In this document: positions 1-5,263 of the stretch, one piece after another | Position numbering within the stretch: position 1 is the first letter of the stretch | How the letters are laid out: every line of letters begins with the position of its first letter | Origin: Desulfovibrio sp. | GTDB taxonomy: Bacteria > Desulfobacterota > Desulfovibrionia > Desulfovibrionales > Desulfovibrionaceae | DNA: 5,263 nucleotides | Direction: 5' to 3' | Assembly: GCA_003525525.1 (NCBI GenBank) | Contig: DQED01000266.1 | Span: 1-5,263, forward strand | Position numbers and translations under genes: made by a program | Notes under the pieces: model-generated | Databases searched by the model: none | What the model was told of the DNA's origin: nothing | The model's input: only the letters and a program-made list of their open reading frames with translations

Positions 1-983
1 ATGCGGTCGAAGATTTCCTGGGCTTCGAACATGCCGTAGAAGTCGCCGACGCCGGCGTGGTCACGGCCGATGATCATCTTGTTGACGCCGTAGTTCTGGC
101 GGAAGGTGGCGTGCAGCAGGCCTTCGCGGGGACCGGCGTAACGCATGTCGAGGGGGTAGCCGCCCTGGACCACGTTCTTTTCCACGAAGTAGTGCTTGAC
201 CAGGGTGTCGATGCACTCGACGCGGACTTCGGCCGGGATGTCGCCGGGCTTCAGGTTGCCGATCAGGGAGTGGATGATGACGCCGTCGCACACTTCGATG
301 GCGATCTTGCACAGGTACTCGTGGGAGCGGTGCATGGGGTTGCGCAGCTGCAGAGCGGCGACGTTGGCCCAGCCACGCTCGTCGAAGATGGCGCGGGTCT
401 CGGCCGGACGCAGGTAGACGCCCTTGTACTTGGTCGGGTATTCGCCTTCGGACAGGACGTTGACCGGACCGGCGAGGCAGATGGCCTTGCGGGCCATGAC
501 CATCTTGACGCCCGGGTGGTCCTCAAGGGCGACCTTCCAGAACTTGTCGTCGGCGGAGTCGTCGCCGGCGCCTTTGTAGACCAGCTCGGATTCCCACTTC
601 TTGTCGGCTTCGGTCAGCTCGAACTTTTCCGTCACCTTCATGGTGGCGTAGACTTCGCCGTTGCGCTCGAGGGTGATCTCCTCGCCTTCCTTGATCCCGG
701 CGGCTTCTTCCTTGGTCACCGCCAGCACGACGGGAACCGGCCAGAAGGTGCCGTCGGCCAGGGTCATCTTCTCGACGACGCTCTTCCAATCGGCCTTGGT
801 CATGAAGCCGTTCAGGGGCGAGAAACCGCCGATGCCGATCATGATCAGGTCGCCCTTTTCCTGGGCGGTGATCTGCACTTTCTTAAGGCCGGCGGCCTTC
901 TTCAGCTCGGCTTCCTTGGCAGCGCCCTCGAGCAGGCGGATGACCAGACCTTTGCCTCCATGCGGCGGAACCAATTTGGACAT
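1..983 (-). CDS. sat: Sulfate adenylyltransferase (ATP sulfurylase), dissimilatory type, 3' end cut off by window edge
   Basis: Makes adenosine 5'-phosphosulfate and pyrophosphate from ATP and sulfate in the cytoplasm, the activation step before APS reductase in sulfate respiration. Reading the minus strand from the ATG at 983-981 gives 327 uninterrupted codons running off the left edge; family members have a little over 400 residues, so roughly the last quarter is missing. The start MSKLVPPHGGKGLV and GIGGFSPLNGFM are typical of Desulfovibrio Sat. The nucleotide-binding motif QLRNPMHRSHE is at residues 212-222 (R214, N215, H218, H221), MRYAGPRE at 280-287, and the second active-site motif GRDHAG at 306-311. 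There is no fused APS kinase domain in the visible part. The start is fixed by a perfect Shine-Dalgarno six bases upstream. The gene is divergent from lepA and appears to have its own promoter and operator. Product identity is near certain; only the C-terminus is unseen. Confidence 0.97.
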   Translation of the reverse strand, partial: MSKLVPPHGGKGLVIRLLEGAAKEAELKKAAGLKKVQITAQEKGDLIMIGIGGFSPLNGFMTKADWKSVVEKMTLADGTFWPVPVVLAVTKEEAAGIKEGEEITLERNGEVYATMKVTEKFELTEADKKWESELVYKGAGDDSADDKFWKVALEDHPGVKMVMARKAICLAGPVNVLSEGEYPTKYKGVYLRPAETRAIFDERGWANVAALQLRNPMHRSHEYLCKIAIEVCDGVIIHSLIGNLKPGDIPAEVRVECIDTLVKHYFVEKNVVQGGYPLDMRYAGPREGLLHATFRQNYGVNKMIIGRDHAGVGDFYGMFEAQEIFDR

Positions 984-989
984 GTAGCG

Positions 990-997
990 CCTCCTTA
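990..997 (-). promoter_or_regulatory. Strong Shine-Dalgarno of sat
   Basis: On the minus strand this reads TAAGGAGG, a full match to the anti-Shine-Dalgarno end of 16S rRNA, with six bases before the ATG at 983-981. It fixes the sat start and fits a highly expressed protein. It is the strongest ribosome binding site in the window; lepA, lepB and the AbrB-family gene have weaker ones. Confidence 0.9.
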
Positions 998-999
998 CC

Positions 1000-1060
1000 G
1001 GTGATTTTGTTGGAGTTTCCGCGTATCACCTGGGTGGTCGGATGCTATCCGGAGCCGACC
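1000..1060 (-). other. Two short inverted repeats in the predicted sat mRNA leader
   Basis: If sat starts transcription near 1072, its leader is about 88 bases and contains two possible stems. One pairs 1055-1060 with 1036-1041 (GGTCGG / CCGACC, 13-base loop). The other pairs 1025-1030 with 1000-1005 (GGTGAT / ATCACC, 19-base loop) and ends two bases before the Shine-Dalgarno. The complementarity is seen directly. Folding or a regulatory role is inferred, and six-base stems arise easily by chance in GC-rich DNA. No known riboswitch class is recognised. Confidence 0.3.
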
Positions 1061-1078
1061 GTCCCCATGAATGGAATC

Positions 1079-1107
1079 GGTATACACCAGGGCCAGGGGA
1101 ATACCAA
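1079..1107 (-). promoter_or_regulatory. Candidate sigma-70 promoter of sat
   Basis: On the minus strand, TTGGTA (1107-1102, four of six bases to the -35 consensus) is followed after exactly 17 bases by TATACC (1084-1079, four of six to the -10 consensus). This predicts a start of transcription near 1072. The region is also locally more A/T-rich than its surroundings. It overlaps the end of a Rex/CRP-like palindrome (1106-1123), which supports it being a regulated promoter. This is a prediction from sequence only. Confidence 0.5.
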
Positions 1108-1123
1108 GTGAAAAATGTATCAA
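1106..1123 (-). promoter_or_regulatory. Candidate Rex/CRP-like operator of sat
   Basis: The minus strand reads TTGATACATTTTTCACTT. This matches 8 of 12 defined positions of TTGTGA-N6-TCACAA with the correct six-base spacing: four of six in each half. A palindrome of that consensus has been described upstream of sat in Desulfovibrio, and the NADH-responsive repressor Rex is known to repress sat in D. vulgaris Hildenborough. Its two downstream bases overlap the candidate -35 box, so a bound repressor would plausibly block RNA polymerase. The site is imperfect, and assignment to Rex rather than a CRP/FNR-type regulator is inference. Confidence 0.45.
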
Positions 1124-1127
1124 ACCC

Positions 1128-1172
1128 CACGAAAATGTCCCCCGCCCGCCGCTTCACGGGGCGATTTTCGTG
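1128..1172. repeat. Imperfect inverted repeat between the divergent sat and lepA promoters
   Basis: Arms at 1128-1142 and 1158-1172 are complementary at 13 of 15 positions: nine uninterrupted outer pairs (CACGAAAAT / ATTTTCGTG), two mismatches, then four C-G pairs, around a 15-base spacer. The outer arms are A/T-rich in an otherwise very GC-rich stretch. It lies upstream of both candidate promoters and so would not be transcribed from either. That favours a protein-binding site or extrusion-prone element over a terminator. No T-run follows on either strand. Confidence 0.5.
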
Positions 1173-1199
1173 TCCGGCCCCGCCGCGCCCCGCCTCGCA

Positions 1200-1228
1200 T
1201 TGACCTCGGCGCTTCCTTCCATTATGTG
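1200..1228 (+). promoter_or_regulatory. Candidate promoter of lepA
   Basis: TTGACC at 1200-1205 (five of six to the -35 consensus) is followed after 17 bases by TATGTG at 1223-1228 (only three of six to the -10 consensus). The predicted transcript would start near 1235, leaving a leader of roughly 38 bases before the ATG at 1273. This argues against the in-frame TTG at 1231 being the true start. The weak -10 keeps confidence low. Confidence 0.35.
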
Positions 1229-1272
1229 CGTTGCCGACTCCAAGCGGCGTTTCGCCAAAGGCTCCCCCACGA

Positions 1273-3075
1273 ATGGATATTTCGCGCATCAGAAATTTCA
1301 GCATCATCGCCCATATCGACCACGGCAAGTCGACGCTCGCCGATCGCATTCTCGAACTGACCGGCGTCATCAGCGCCCGTGAGATGCGCGAGCAGTACCT
1401 CGACCGCATGGATCTCGAACGCGAGCGCGGCATCACCATCAAGGCGCAGACCGTCCGCATTCCTTATAAAGCTGCCGACGGACGCGAATACATTTTAAAC
1501 CTGATCGACACCCCTGGCCACGTGGACTTCTCCTACGAAGTCTCGCGCAGCCTCGCCGCCTGCGAGGGCGCGCTGCTCGTGGTCGACGCCACGCAGGGCG
1601 TGGAGGCGCAGACGCTCGCCAACGTCTTTCTCGCCCTGGACAACGACCTCGAAATCATCCCGGTCCTCAACAAGATCGACCTGCCGAGCGCCGATCCCGA
1701 AGCGGTCAAGGCCGAAATCGAGGAGGCCATCGGCCTGCCCTGCGCCGACGCCGTGTCCGTCTCGGCCAAGACCGGGGTCAACGTCGGGGCCGTGCTCGAA
1801 CAGATCATCGCGAAGATCCCCGCGCCCAAGGGCGACGCCGATGCGCCGCTCAAGGCCCTGGTCGTCGATTCCTACTACGACTCCTACCAGGGCGTGGTGG
1901 TGCTGTTCCGGGTCATGGACGGCACGGTGAAGCTCGGCCAGCGCATCCGCATGATGTCCAACGGCGCGGAATTCGAGGTCATCCGCCTGGGCGCGTTTTC
2001 CCCCGGCCCCGTGGATATCGCCTCCTTCGGTCCGGGCGAGGCCGGCTTCCTGTGCGCCAACATCAAGACCCTGACCGACGCCCGCGTGGGCGACACCGTC
2101 ACCCTGGCGGCCAACCCCGCCGCCAAGGCCCTGCCGGGCTTCAAGGAAGTCAAGCCCATGGTCTTTTGCGGCCTCTACCCGGTGGACGCCGCCGAGTACG
2201 AGGTTTTGAAAACCGCCCTGGAAAAGCTGCGCTTAAACGACGCCGCCTTCACCTACGAGCCCGAAACCTCCCAGGCGCTGGGATTCGGCTTCCGCTGCGG
2301 CTTTTTGGGCCTGCTTCACATGGAGATCATCCAGGAGCGCCTGGAGCGGGAATTCGGGGCCAACCTCATCGCCACCGCGCCCTCGGTCATCTACAAGGTC
2401 GAGACGCTCGCCGGAAAGACCCTCTCCATCGACAACCCGAGCAAGCTGCCGAAAACGCAGGAAATCGCCGCGCTCTACGAACCCTATGCGCGCCTTGAGA
2501 TCCACACGCCAAACGAGTACGTCGGCGGCGTGTTCAAGCTGTGCGAGGAAAAACGCGGCATCCAGAAGGACGTGCGCTACCTGACCGCCACGCGCGTCAT
2601 CATTACCTACGAGCTGCCCTTTTCCGAGATCGTCTACGACTTTTTCGACCGGCTCAAATCCGCCACGCGCGGCTACGCCTCCCTCGACTACGAAATCATC
2701 GACTACCGCGCCTCGGACCTCGTCAAGCTCGACATCATGATCAACGGCGACCCCGTGGACGCGCTCGCGGTCATCGTGCATCGCGACAATGCCTACCATT
2801 ACGGCCGCGCCTTGGCCCTCAAGCTCAAGCGCGTCATCCCGCGCCAGCTCTTCGAAGTGATCATCCAGGCCGCCATCGGCACGAAGATCATCGCCCGGGA
2901 GCGCAACGCGCCCATGGGCAAGAACGTCACCGCCAAATGCTACGGCGGCGACATCACACGCAAGCGCAAGCTCCTGGAAAAGCAGAAGGAAGGCAAGAAG
3001 CGCATGAAGCGCATGGGCAACGTCGAACTGCCCCAGGAAGCCTTTCTCGCGGCGCTCAAGGCCGGGGACGACTAG
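1273..3075 (+). CDS. lepA: Elongation factor 4 (LepA), translational GTPase
   Basis: A ribosome-associated GTPase that acts on elongating or initiating ribosomes. From the ATG at 1273 the protein is 600 residues, matching the usual length (about 599 in E. coli), and it opens with the family-typical [16 protein letters not shown]. GTPase motifs: G1 at 13-21, G2 around RGIT at 52-55, DTPGH at 79-83 (H83 is the catalytic histidine equivalent), NKID at 133-136, SAKTG at 164-168. The C-terminal domain specific to LepA is intact, with [12 protein letters not shown] at 557-568 followed by a basic stretch ending at residue 580. The frame is open 14 codons further to a TTG at 1231, but that extension ([13 protein letters not shown]) has no family counterpart. 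A weak AAGG-like site (1257-1261) lies 11 bases before the ATG. It is first in a lepA-lepB pair. Confidence 0.97.
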   Translation: MDISRIRNFSIIAHIDHGKSTLADRILELTGVISAREMREQYLDRMDLERERGITIKAQTVRIPYKAADGREYILNLIDTPGHVDFSYEVSRSLAACEGALLVVDATQGVEAQTLANVFLALDNDLEIIPVLNKIDLPSADPEAVKAEIEEAIGLPCADAVSVSAKTGVNVGAVLEQIIAKIPAPKGDADAPLKALVVDSYYDSYQGVVVLFRVMDGTVKLGQRIRMMSNGAEFEVIRLGAFSPGPVDIASFGPGEAGFLCANIKTLTDARVGDTVTLAANPAAKALPGFKEVKPMVFCGLYPVDAAEYEVLKTALEKLRLNDAAFTYEPETSQALGFGFRCGFLGLLHMEIIQERLEREFGANLIATAPSVIYKVETLAGKTLSIDNPSKLPKTQEIAALYEPYARLEIHTPNEYVGGVFKLCEEKRGIQKDVRYLTATRVIITYELPFSEIVYDFFDRLKSATRGYASLDYEIIDYRASDLVKLDIMINGDPVDALAVIVHRDNAYHYGRALALKLKRVIPRQLFEVIIQAAIGTKIIARERNAPMGKNVTAKCYGGDITRKRKLLEKQKEGKKRMKRMGNVELPQEAFLAALKAGDD

Positions 3076-3177
3076 CCGCCCCGTTTCGCCAACTCCCAAC
3101 CCGCCGCCACGGCCGCGTCCCGAGCGGACCCCGCGTCACGCCGTCCGGCCGATTGAAACGACAAGGAAATCAAGCCC

Positions 3178-3777
3178 ATGAATCCGAGATGGCAAAAAAT
3201 GCTGCTGGAATATCTGGAAGCCCTGGCCGTCGCCCTGGTGCTCGCCTTCGTCATTCGCACCTTCGTGGTCCAGGCCTTCAAGATTCCCTCGGGCTCCATG
3301 CTCGACACGCTGCTGATCGGCGACCACCTGCTGGTCAACAAGTTCCTTTACGGCACCCGCATTCCCTTCACCGACAAGGTGATCCTGCCCATCGAAGAGC
3401 CGGCCGACGGCGACGTCATCGTCTTCGAGTTCCCCGAGGACACCTCCAAGGACTTCATCAAGCGCATCATCGGCGCGCCCGGCGACGTGCTGGAGATGAA
3501 GGACAAGGTCGTCTACCGCAACGGGCAAAAGCTCGACGAGCCCTACGTCAAGCATACCGACCCCAACATCCAGGCGCGCCGCGACAACTTCGGCCCCATC
3601 ACCGTGCCGCCGGGCAAGTACTTCGCCATGGGCGACAACCGCGACGAATCCTACGACTCGCGTTTCTGGGGCTTCGTGGACAAGGACAAGATCCGCGGCA
3701 AGGCCTGGGTCATCTACTGGTCCTGGGACGGCCCCACCGACATCCGCTGGAGCCGCATCGGCAACTTGGTGCGATGA
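3178..3777 (+). CDS. lepB: Type I signal peptidase (leader peptidase)
   Basis: A membrane-bound serine protease that removes signal peptides from exported proteins on the outer face of the inner membrane. The 199-residue protein has one N-terminal hydrophobic segment (about residues 12-31), then IPSGSM with the nucleophile S40. The general-base lysine is K95 in FIKRIIGAPGD, and the conserved GDNRDESYDSR box is at 152-162. It is much shorter than E. coli LepB (about 324 residues, two membrane segments) but has the normal compact form with a single anchor and all catalytic boxes. An AAGGA site at 3163-3167 lies ten bases before the ATG. It follows lepA by 102 bases on the same strand with no convincing terminator between, so co-transcription as lepA-lepB is likely. 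The gap itself shows nothing else recognisable. Confidence 0.96.
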   Translation: MNPRWQKMLLEYLEALAVALVLAFVIRTFVVQAFKIPSGSMLDTLLIGDHLLVNKFLYGTRIPFTDKVILPIEEPADGDVIVFEFPEDTSKDFIKRIIGAPGDVLEMKDKVVYRNGQKLDEPYVKHTDPNIQARRDNFGPITVPPGKYFAMGDNRDESYDSRFWGFVDKDKIRGKAWVIYWSWDGPTDIRWSRIGNLVR

Positions 3778-3784
3778 TTTCGCC

Positions 3785-3846
3785 GGGGGGACGCCTCCGG
3801 CGGCCAGGAGGGGATGATCCCCTCCTGGCCGCCTCGAAAGGGGGGG
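3785..3846. repeat. Palindromic intergenic repeat, copy 1 (contains a perfect 35-base palindrome)
   Basis: Bases 3799-3833 form a perfect palindrome around a central G at 3816. As RNA or single strand they would make a 16-bp stem with a 3-base loop. The left part (3793-3813) is identical over 21 bases to 4961-4981. The CCCCTCCTGG right arm (3819-3828) also recurs at 4988-4997, and both copies are flanked by G-runs. It starts only a few bases after the lepB stop and ends 26 bases before the AbrB-family gene. It could weaken read-through from lepB, but neither side has a T-run, so it is not a standard intrinsic terminator. It resembles the REP-like intergenic elements of Desulfovibrio genomes; that comparison is from memory. 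Confidence 0.85.
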
Positions 3847-3871
3847 CGTTCTTTACGCGGCCGCAAGGGCC

Positions 3872-4927
3872 ATGGGGGCGTGGATGACCGGGAGAAGCTG
3901 GCCGTGGCCGGCGTTGACGGTCGCCACGTTCCTTTTCACGGCCGGCTTGTGGCATTTGCACCTGCCGGCGGCGCTGCTTGTCGGGCCGATGCTCGCCGGC
4001 ATCGTGGTCGCGCTTGCCGGCGGCGGCATCTCCCTGCCGCGTCCTCCCTACATCCTGGCCCAGGCCGTGGTCGGCTGCTACATCTCCCGGGCCGCCACGC
4101 CGGACATCGTGCCGTCCTTCGCCCGGGGCTGGCCGCTGTTCCTGGCCGTGGTCCTGGCCACCATCGCGGCAAGCGGCGCGCTCGGCTGGCTGCTCTACCG
4201 CCGCCGCGTCATGCCCGAGACCACGGGCATCTGGGGCACCTCGCCCGGCGGGGCCACGGCCATGGTCGTCATGGCCGAGGCCAACGGCGCGGACGTGCGC
4301 CTGGTCGCCTTCATGCAGTACCTGCGCGTCCTCTGCGTGGCCCTGGCCGCGTCGCTGGTCGCGCACTTCTGGCAGGGCGGCGAACCGGTTTGGGTGGAGG
4401 CGGTCTGGTTCCCGGTCCCGGTCCTGGAAACGGCCCTGCCCACGCTCGGGCTCGTGGCGCTCGGCGCATGTGTCGGGCTGAAGACCCGCATCCCCTCCGG
4501 AGCCATGCTCACGCCCATGTTCGTCGGCGGCGCGCTGCATCTCTCCGGCCTCGCCGTCGCCGACGTGCCGGCCTGGCTGCTCGCCGCCACCTACGCCGCC
4601 ATCGGCTGGCGCATCGGCCTTGGCTTCACCCGGCGCGTGGCCTTCCACGCCGCGCGCTCCCTGCCGGCCATCCTCGCCACCATTGTAGCGCTCATGGCCT
4701 TTTGCGGGCTGCTCGCCTGGGCCGTGGCCCGCTTCGCGGGCGTGGACGCGCTCACCGCCTACCTCGCCACCTGCCCCGGCGGCATGGACACCGTGGCCAT
4801 CATCGCCGCCACGAGCCCCGTGGACCTTTCCTTCGTCATGACCTTGCAGACGGTGCGCTTTTTTCTCGTCACCCTGCTCGCCCCGCCCATGGCGCGGTTC
4901 CTGGCGGCCAAGGCCGTCAGGCGCTAG
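3872..4927 (+). CDS. AbrB-family (PF05145-type) polytopic membrane protein
   Basis: An integral inner-membrane protein of 351 residues, mostly hydrophobic, with roughly eight to ten likely membrane segments. It belongs to the AbrB duplication family (the E. coli regulator of aidB family, historically mis-annotated as ammonia monooxygenase, unrelated to Bacillus AbrB). The two halves repeat with a constant offset of 177 residues: SPGGATAMVVMA with PGG at 125-127 against CPGGMDTVAIIA with PGG at 302-304, and Q149-Y-L-R152 against Q326-T-V-R329. A transporter-like role is suspected for the family, but substrate and function are unknown. The start is uncertain. At 3872 an AAGGG (3865-3869) sits only two bases before the ATG; the in-frame ATG at 3884 has a G-run five bases before it and would shorten the protein by four residues. 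It is bracketed by two copies of a palindromic repeat and may be transcribed separately from lepB. Confidence 0.9.
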   Translation: MGAWMTGRSWPWPALTVATFLFTAGLWHLHLPAALLVGPMLAGIVVALAGGGISLPRPPYILAQAVVGCYISRAATPDIVPSFARGWPLFLAVVLATIAASGALGWLLYRRRVMPETTGIWGTSPGGATAMVVMAEANGADVRLVAFMQYLRVLCVALAASLVAHFWQGGEPVWVEAVWFPVPVLETALPTLGLVALGACVGLKTRIPSGAMLTPMFVGGALHLSGLAVADVPAWLLAATYAAIGWRIGLGFTRRVAFHAARSLPAILATIVALMAFCGLLAWAVARFAGVDALTAYLATCPGGMDTVAIIAATSPVDLSFVMTLQTVRFFLVTLLAPPMARFLAAKAVRR

Positions 4928-4951
4928 GGGGAGGGGGGAAAAGCGACGAGG

Positions 4952-5013
4952 AGGGGAGATGCCTCCGGCGGCCAGGAGGGGCGGCGGCCCCTCCTGGACC
5001 TCCCGAACGGGGG
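4952..5013. repeat. Palindromic intergenic repeat, copy 2
   Basis: Same orientation as copy 1 and sharing an identical 21-base core (4961-4981 with 3793-3813). Here the hairpin is an 11-bp stem, 4972-4982 with 4987-4997, and a 4-base loop. The right arm continues ACCTCCCGAACGGGGG instead of the fully palindromic continuation of copy 1. It lies between the convergent ends of the AbrB-family gene (stop at 4927) and the alcohol dehydrogenase (stop at 5032). A role in separating the two transcripts is possible, but no T-run follows the stem on either strand. The stretch before it, 4927-4957, is unusually rich in G and A. Confidence 0.8.
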
Positions 5014-5031
5014 ATGGACGGAGGCCGATAT

Positions 5032-5263
5032 TCAGACGAGTTTGCGGTAGAGTTCCAGGATGTCCTCGGCCTCGGGGCGGCGCGGATTGACGCGGCTGCT
5101 GCCGTTTTCCGCCGCTTCGCGCGCCATGTCCGGCAGGGCTTCGATGTCCACGCCCACTTCCGCCAGGCTGCGGGGCAGCGGCAGTTCGGCGGCGAGTTCG
5201 GTCAGGGCCGCGGCGGCCAGGCGTGAGGCGGCCGGGAGGTCCAGCCCGTCCGTGCGACGCCCG
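5032..5263 (-). CDS. Iron-containing alcohol dehydrogenase, C-terminal fragment (5' end beyond window)
   Basis: The minus strand gives 76 residues followed by a TGA stop at 5034-5032. The fragment reads LPRSLAEVGVDIEALPDMAREA, then NPRRPEAEDILELYRKLV at the end. This is the characteristic helical C-terminus of group III iron-dependent alcohol dehydrogenases (Fe-ADH): the LP-sL-e-GV / lP-mA-A / NPR-p-dI-ly pattern. Such enzymes oxidise alcohols or reduce aldehydes with NAD(P), using an iron or other divalent metal held by residues of the part outside this window, so catalytic residues cannot be checked here. Substrate is undeterminable. The gene converges on the AbrB-family gene with 104 bases between stops, nearly all taken up by repeat copy 2 and a purine-rich stretch. 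Related Fe-ADH-fold enzymes such as butanol or lactaldehyde dehydrogenases remain alternatives. Confidence 0.85.
   Translation of the reverse strand, partial: GRRTDGLDLPAASRLAAAALTELAAELPLPRSLAEVGVDIEALPDMAREAAENGSSRVNPRRPEAEDILELYRKLV

Noticed and set aside
57..1004. Open 315-codon plus-strand frame across the sat region
   Set aside because: It is the antisense shadow of sat: the minus strand encodes a well-conserved ATP sulfurylase with all motifs, and the plus-strand product has low-complexity GC-frame composition with no recognisable family.
1231..1272. TTG start giving a 614-residue LepA
   Set aside because: The 14 extra residues have no family counterpart, the ATG at 1273 gives the normal 600-residue length, and the candidate transcription start lies near 1235.
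2233..3099. Open 288-codon minus-strand frame antisense to lepA
   Set aside because: A shadow of lepA codon bias; no ribosome binding site and no recognisable domain.
3814..3833. lepB hairpin as a classical Rho-independent terminator
   Set aside because: The stem is strong, but neither strand has a run of T after it, so it is recorded as a repeat with possible 3'-end function rather than a terminator.
2541..3887. Open 448-codon plus-strand frame overlapping the end of lepA, all of lepB and the gap
   Set aside because: It is very rich in Arg, His, Pro and Gly, as expected of an out-of-frame reading of GC-rich coding DNA, and it overlaps two certain genes.
3814..5226. Open 470-codon plus-strand frame over the AbrB-family gene and its flanks
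   Set aside because: Its composition is Arg/His/Ala/Gly-rich without membrane character and it runs through both repeat elements. The overlapping 351-residue frame shows a clear family and internal duplication.
1..5263. tRNA, rRNA, CRISPR array, insertion sequence or phage attachment site
   Set aside because: No cloverleaf-like sequence, regularly spaced repeats, transposase or integrase coding sequence was seen on either strand.
1..5263. A novel multi-gene defence or metabolic system
   Set aside because: All coding regions are assignable to known families (Sat, LepA, LepB, AbrB-family membrane protein, Fe-ADH) in an ordinary chromosomal arrangement; nothing supports a new system.

Overview
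The window comes from a high-GC sulfate-reducing bacterium of the Desulfovibrio group (Desulfovibrionia). The closest feel is the Solidesulfovibrio / D. magneticus / D. fructosivorans cluster. Three things point there: a dissimilatory-type ATP sulfurylase whose sequence is very Desulfovibrio-like, an iron-containing alcohol dehydrogenase, and short G/C-rich palindromic intergenic repeats of a kind I associate with these genomes. The genus call is an inference from remembered sequences, not from a search.

Layout. Positions 1-983 (minus) hold the first 327 codons of sat, the ATP sulfurylase that activates sulfate; its C-terminus lies beyond the left edge. Positions 984-1272 form a divergent intergenic region. 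It holds a perfect Shine-Dalgarno for sat, a plausible sat promoter overlapped by a Rex/CRP-like palindrome, a separate imperfect 15-bp-arm inverted repeat, and a candidate lepA promoter. Positions 1273-3075 and 3178-3777 (plus) are lepA (elongation factor 4) and lepB (type I signal peptidase), in the classic lepA-lepB order. Positions 3872-4927 (plus) encode a polytopic AbrB-family (PF05145-type) membrane protein with a clear internal duplication. Positions 5032-5263 (minus) are the C-terminus of an iron-dependent alcohol dehydrogenase that enters from the right edge and converges on the AbrB-family gene.

The AbrB-family gene is bracketed by two same-orientation copies of a palindromic repeat (about 3785-3846 and 4952-5013). 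These share an identical 21-base core; the first copy contains a perfect 35-base palindrome.

How the genes fit together. sat and the alcohol dehydrogenase belong to energy metabolism (sulfate activation; alcohol/aldehyde redox), while lepA-lepB is translation and secretion housekeeping. No new multi-gene system is visible. The points most worth a second look are the regulatory architecture in front of sat and the paired repeats around the AbrB-family gene.
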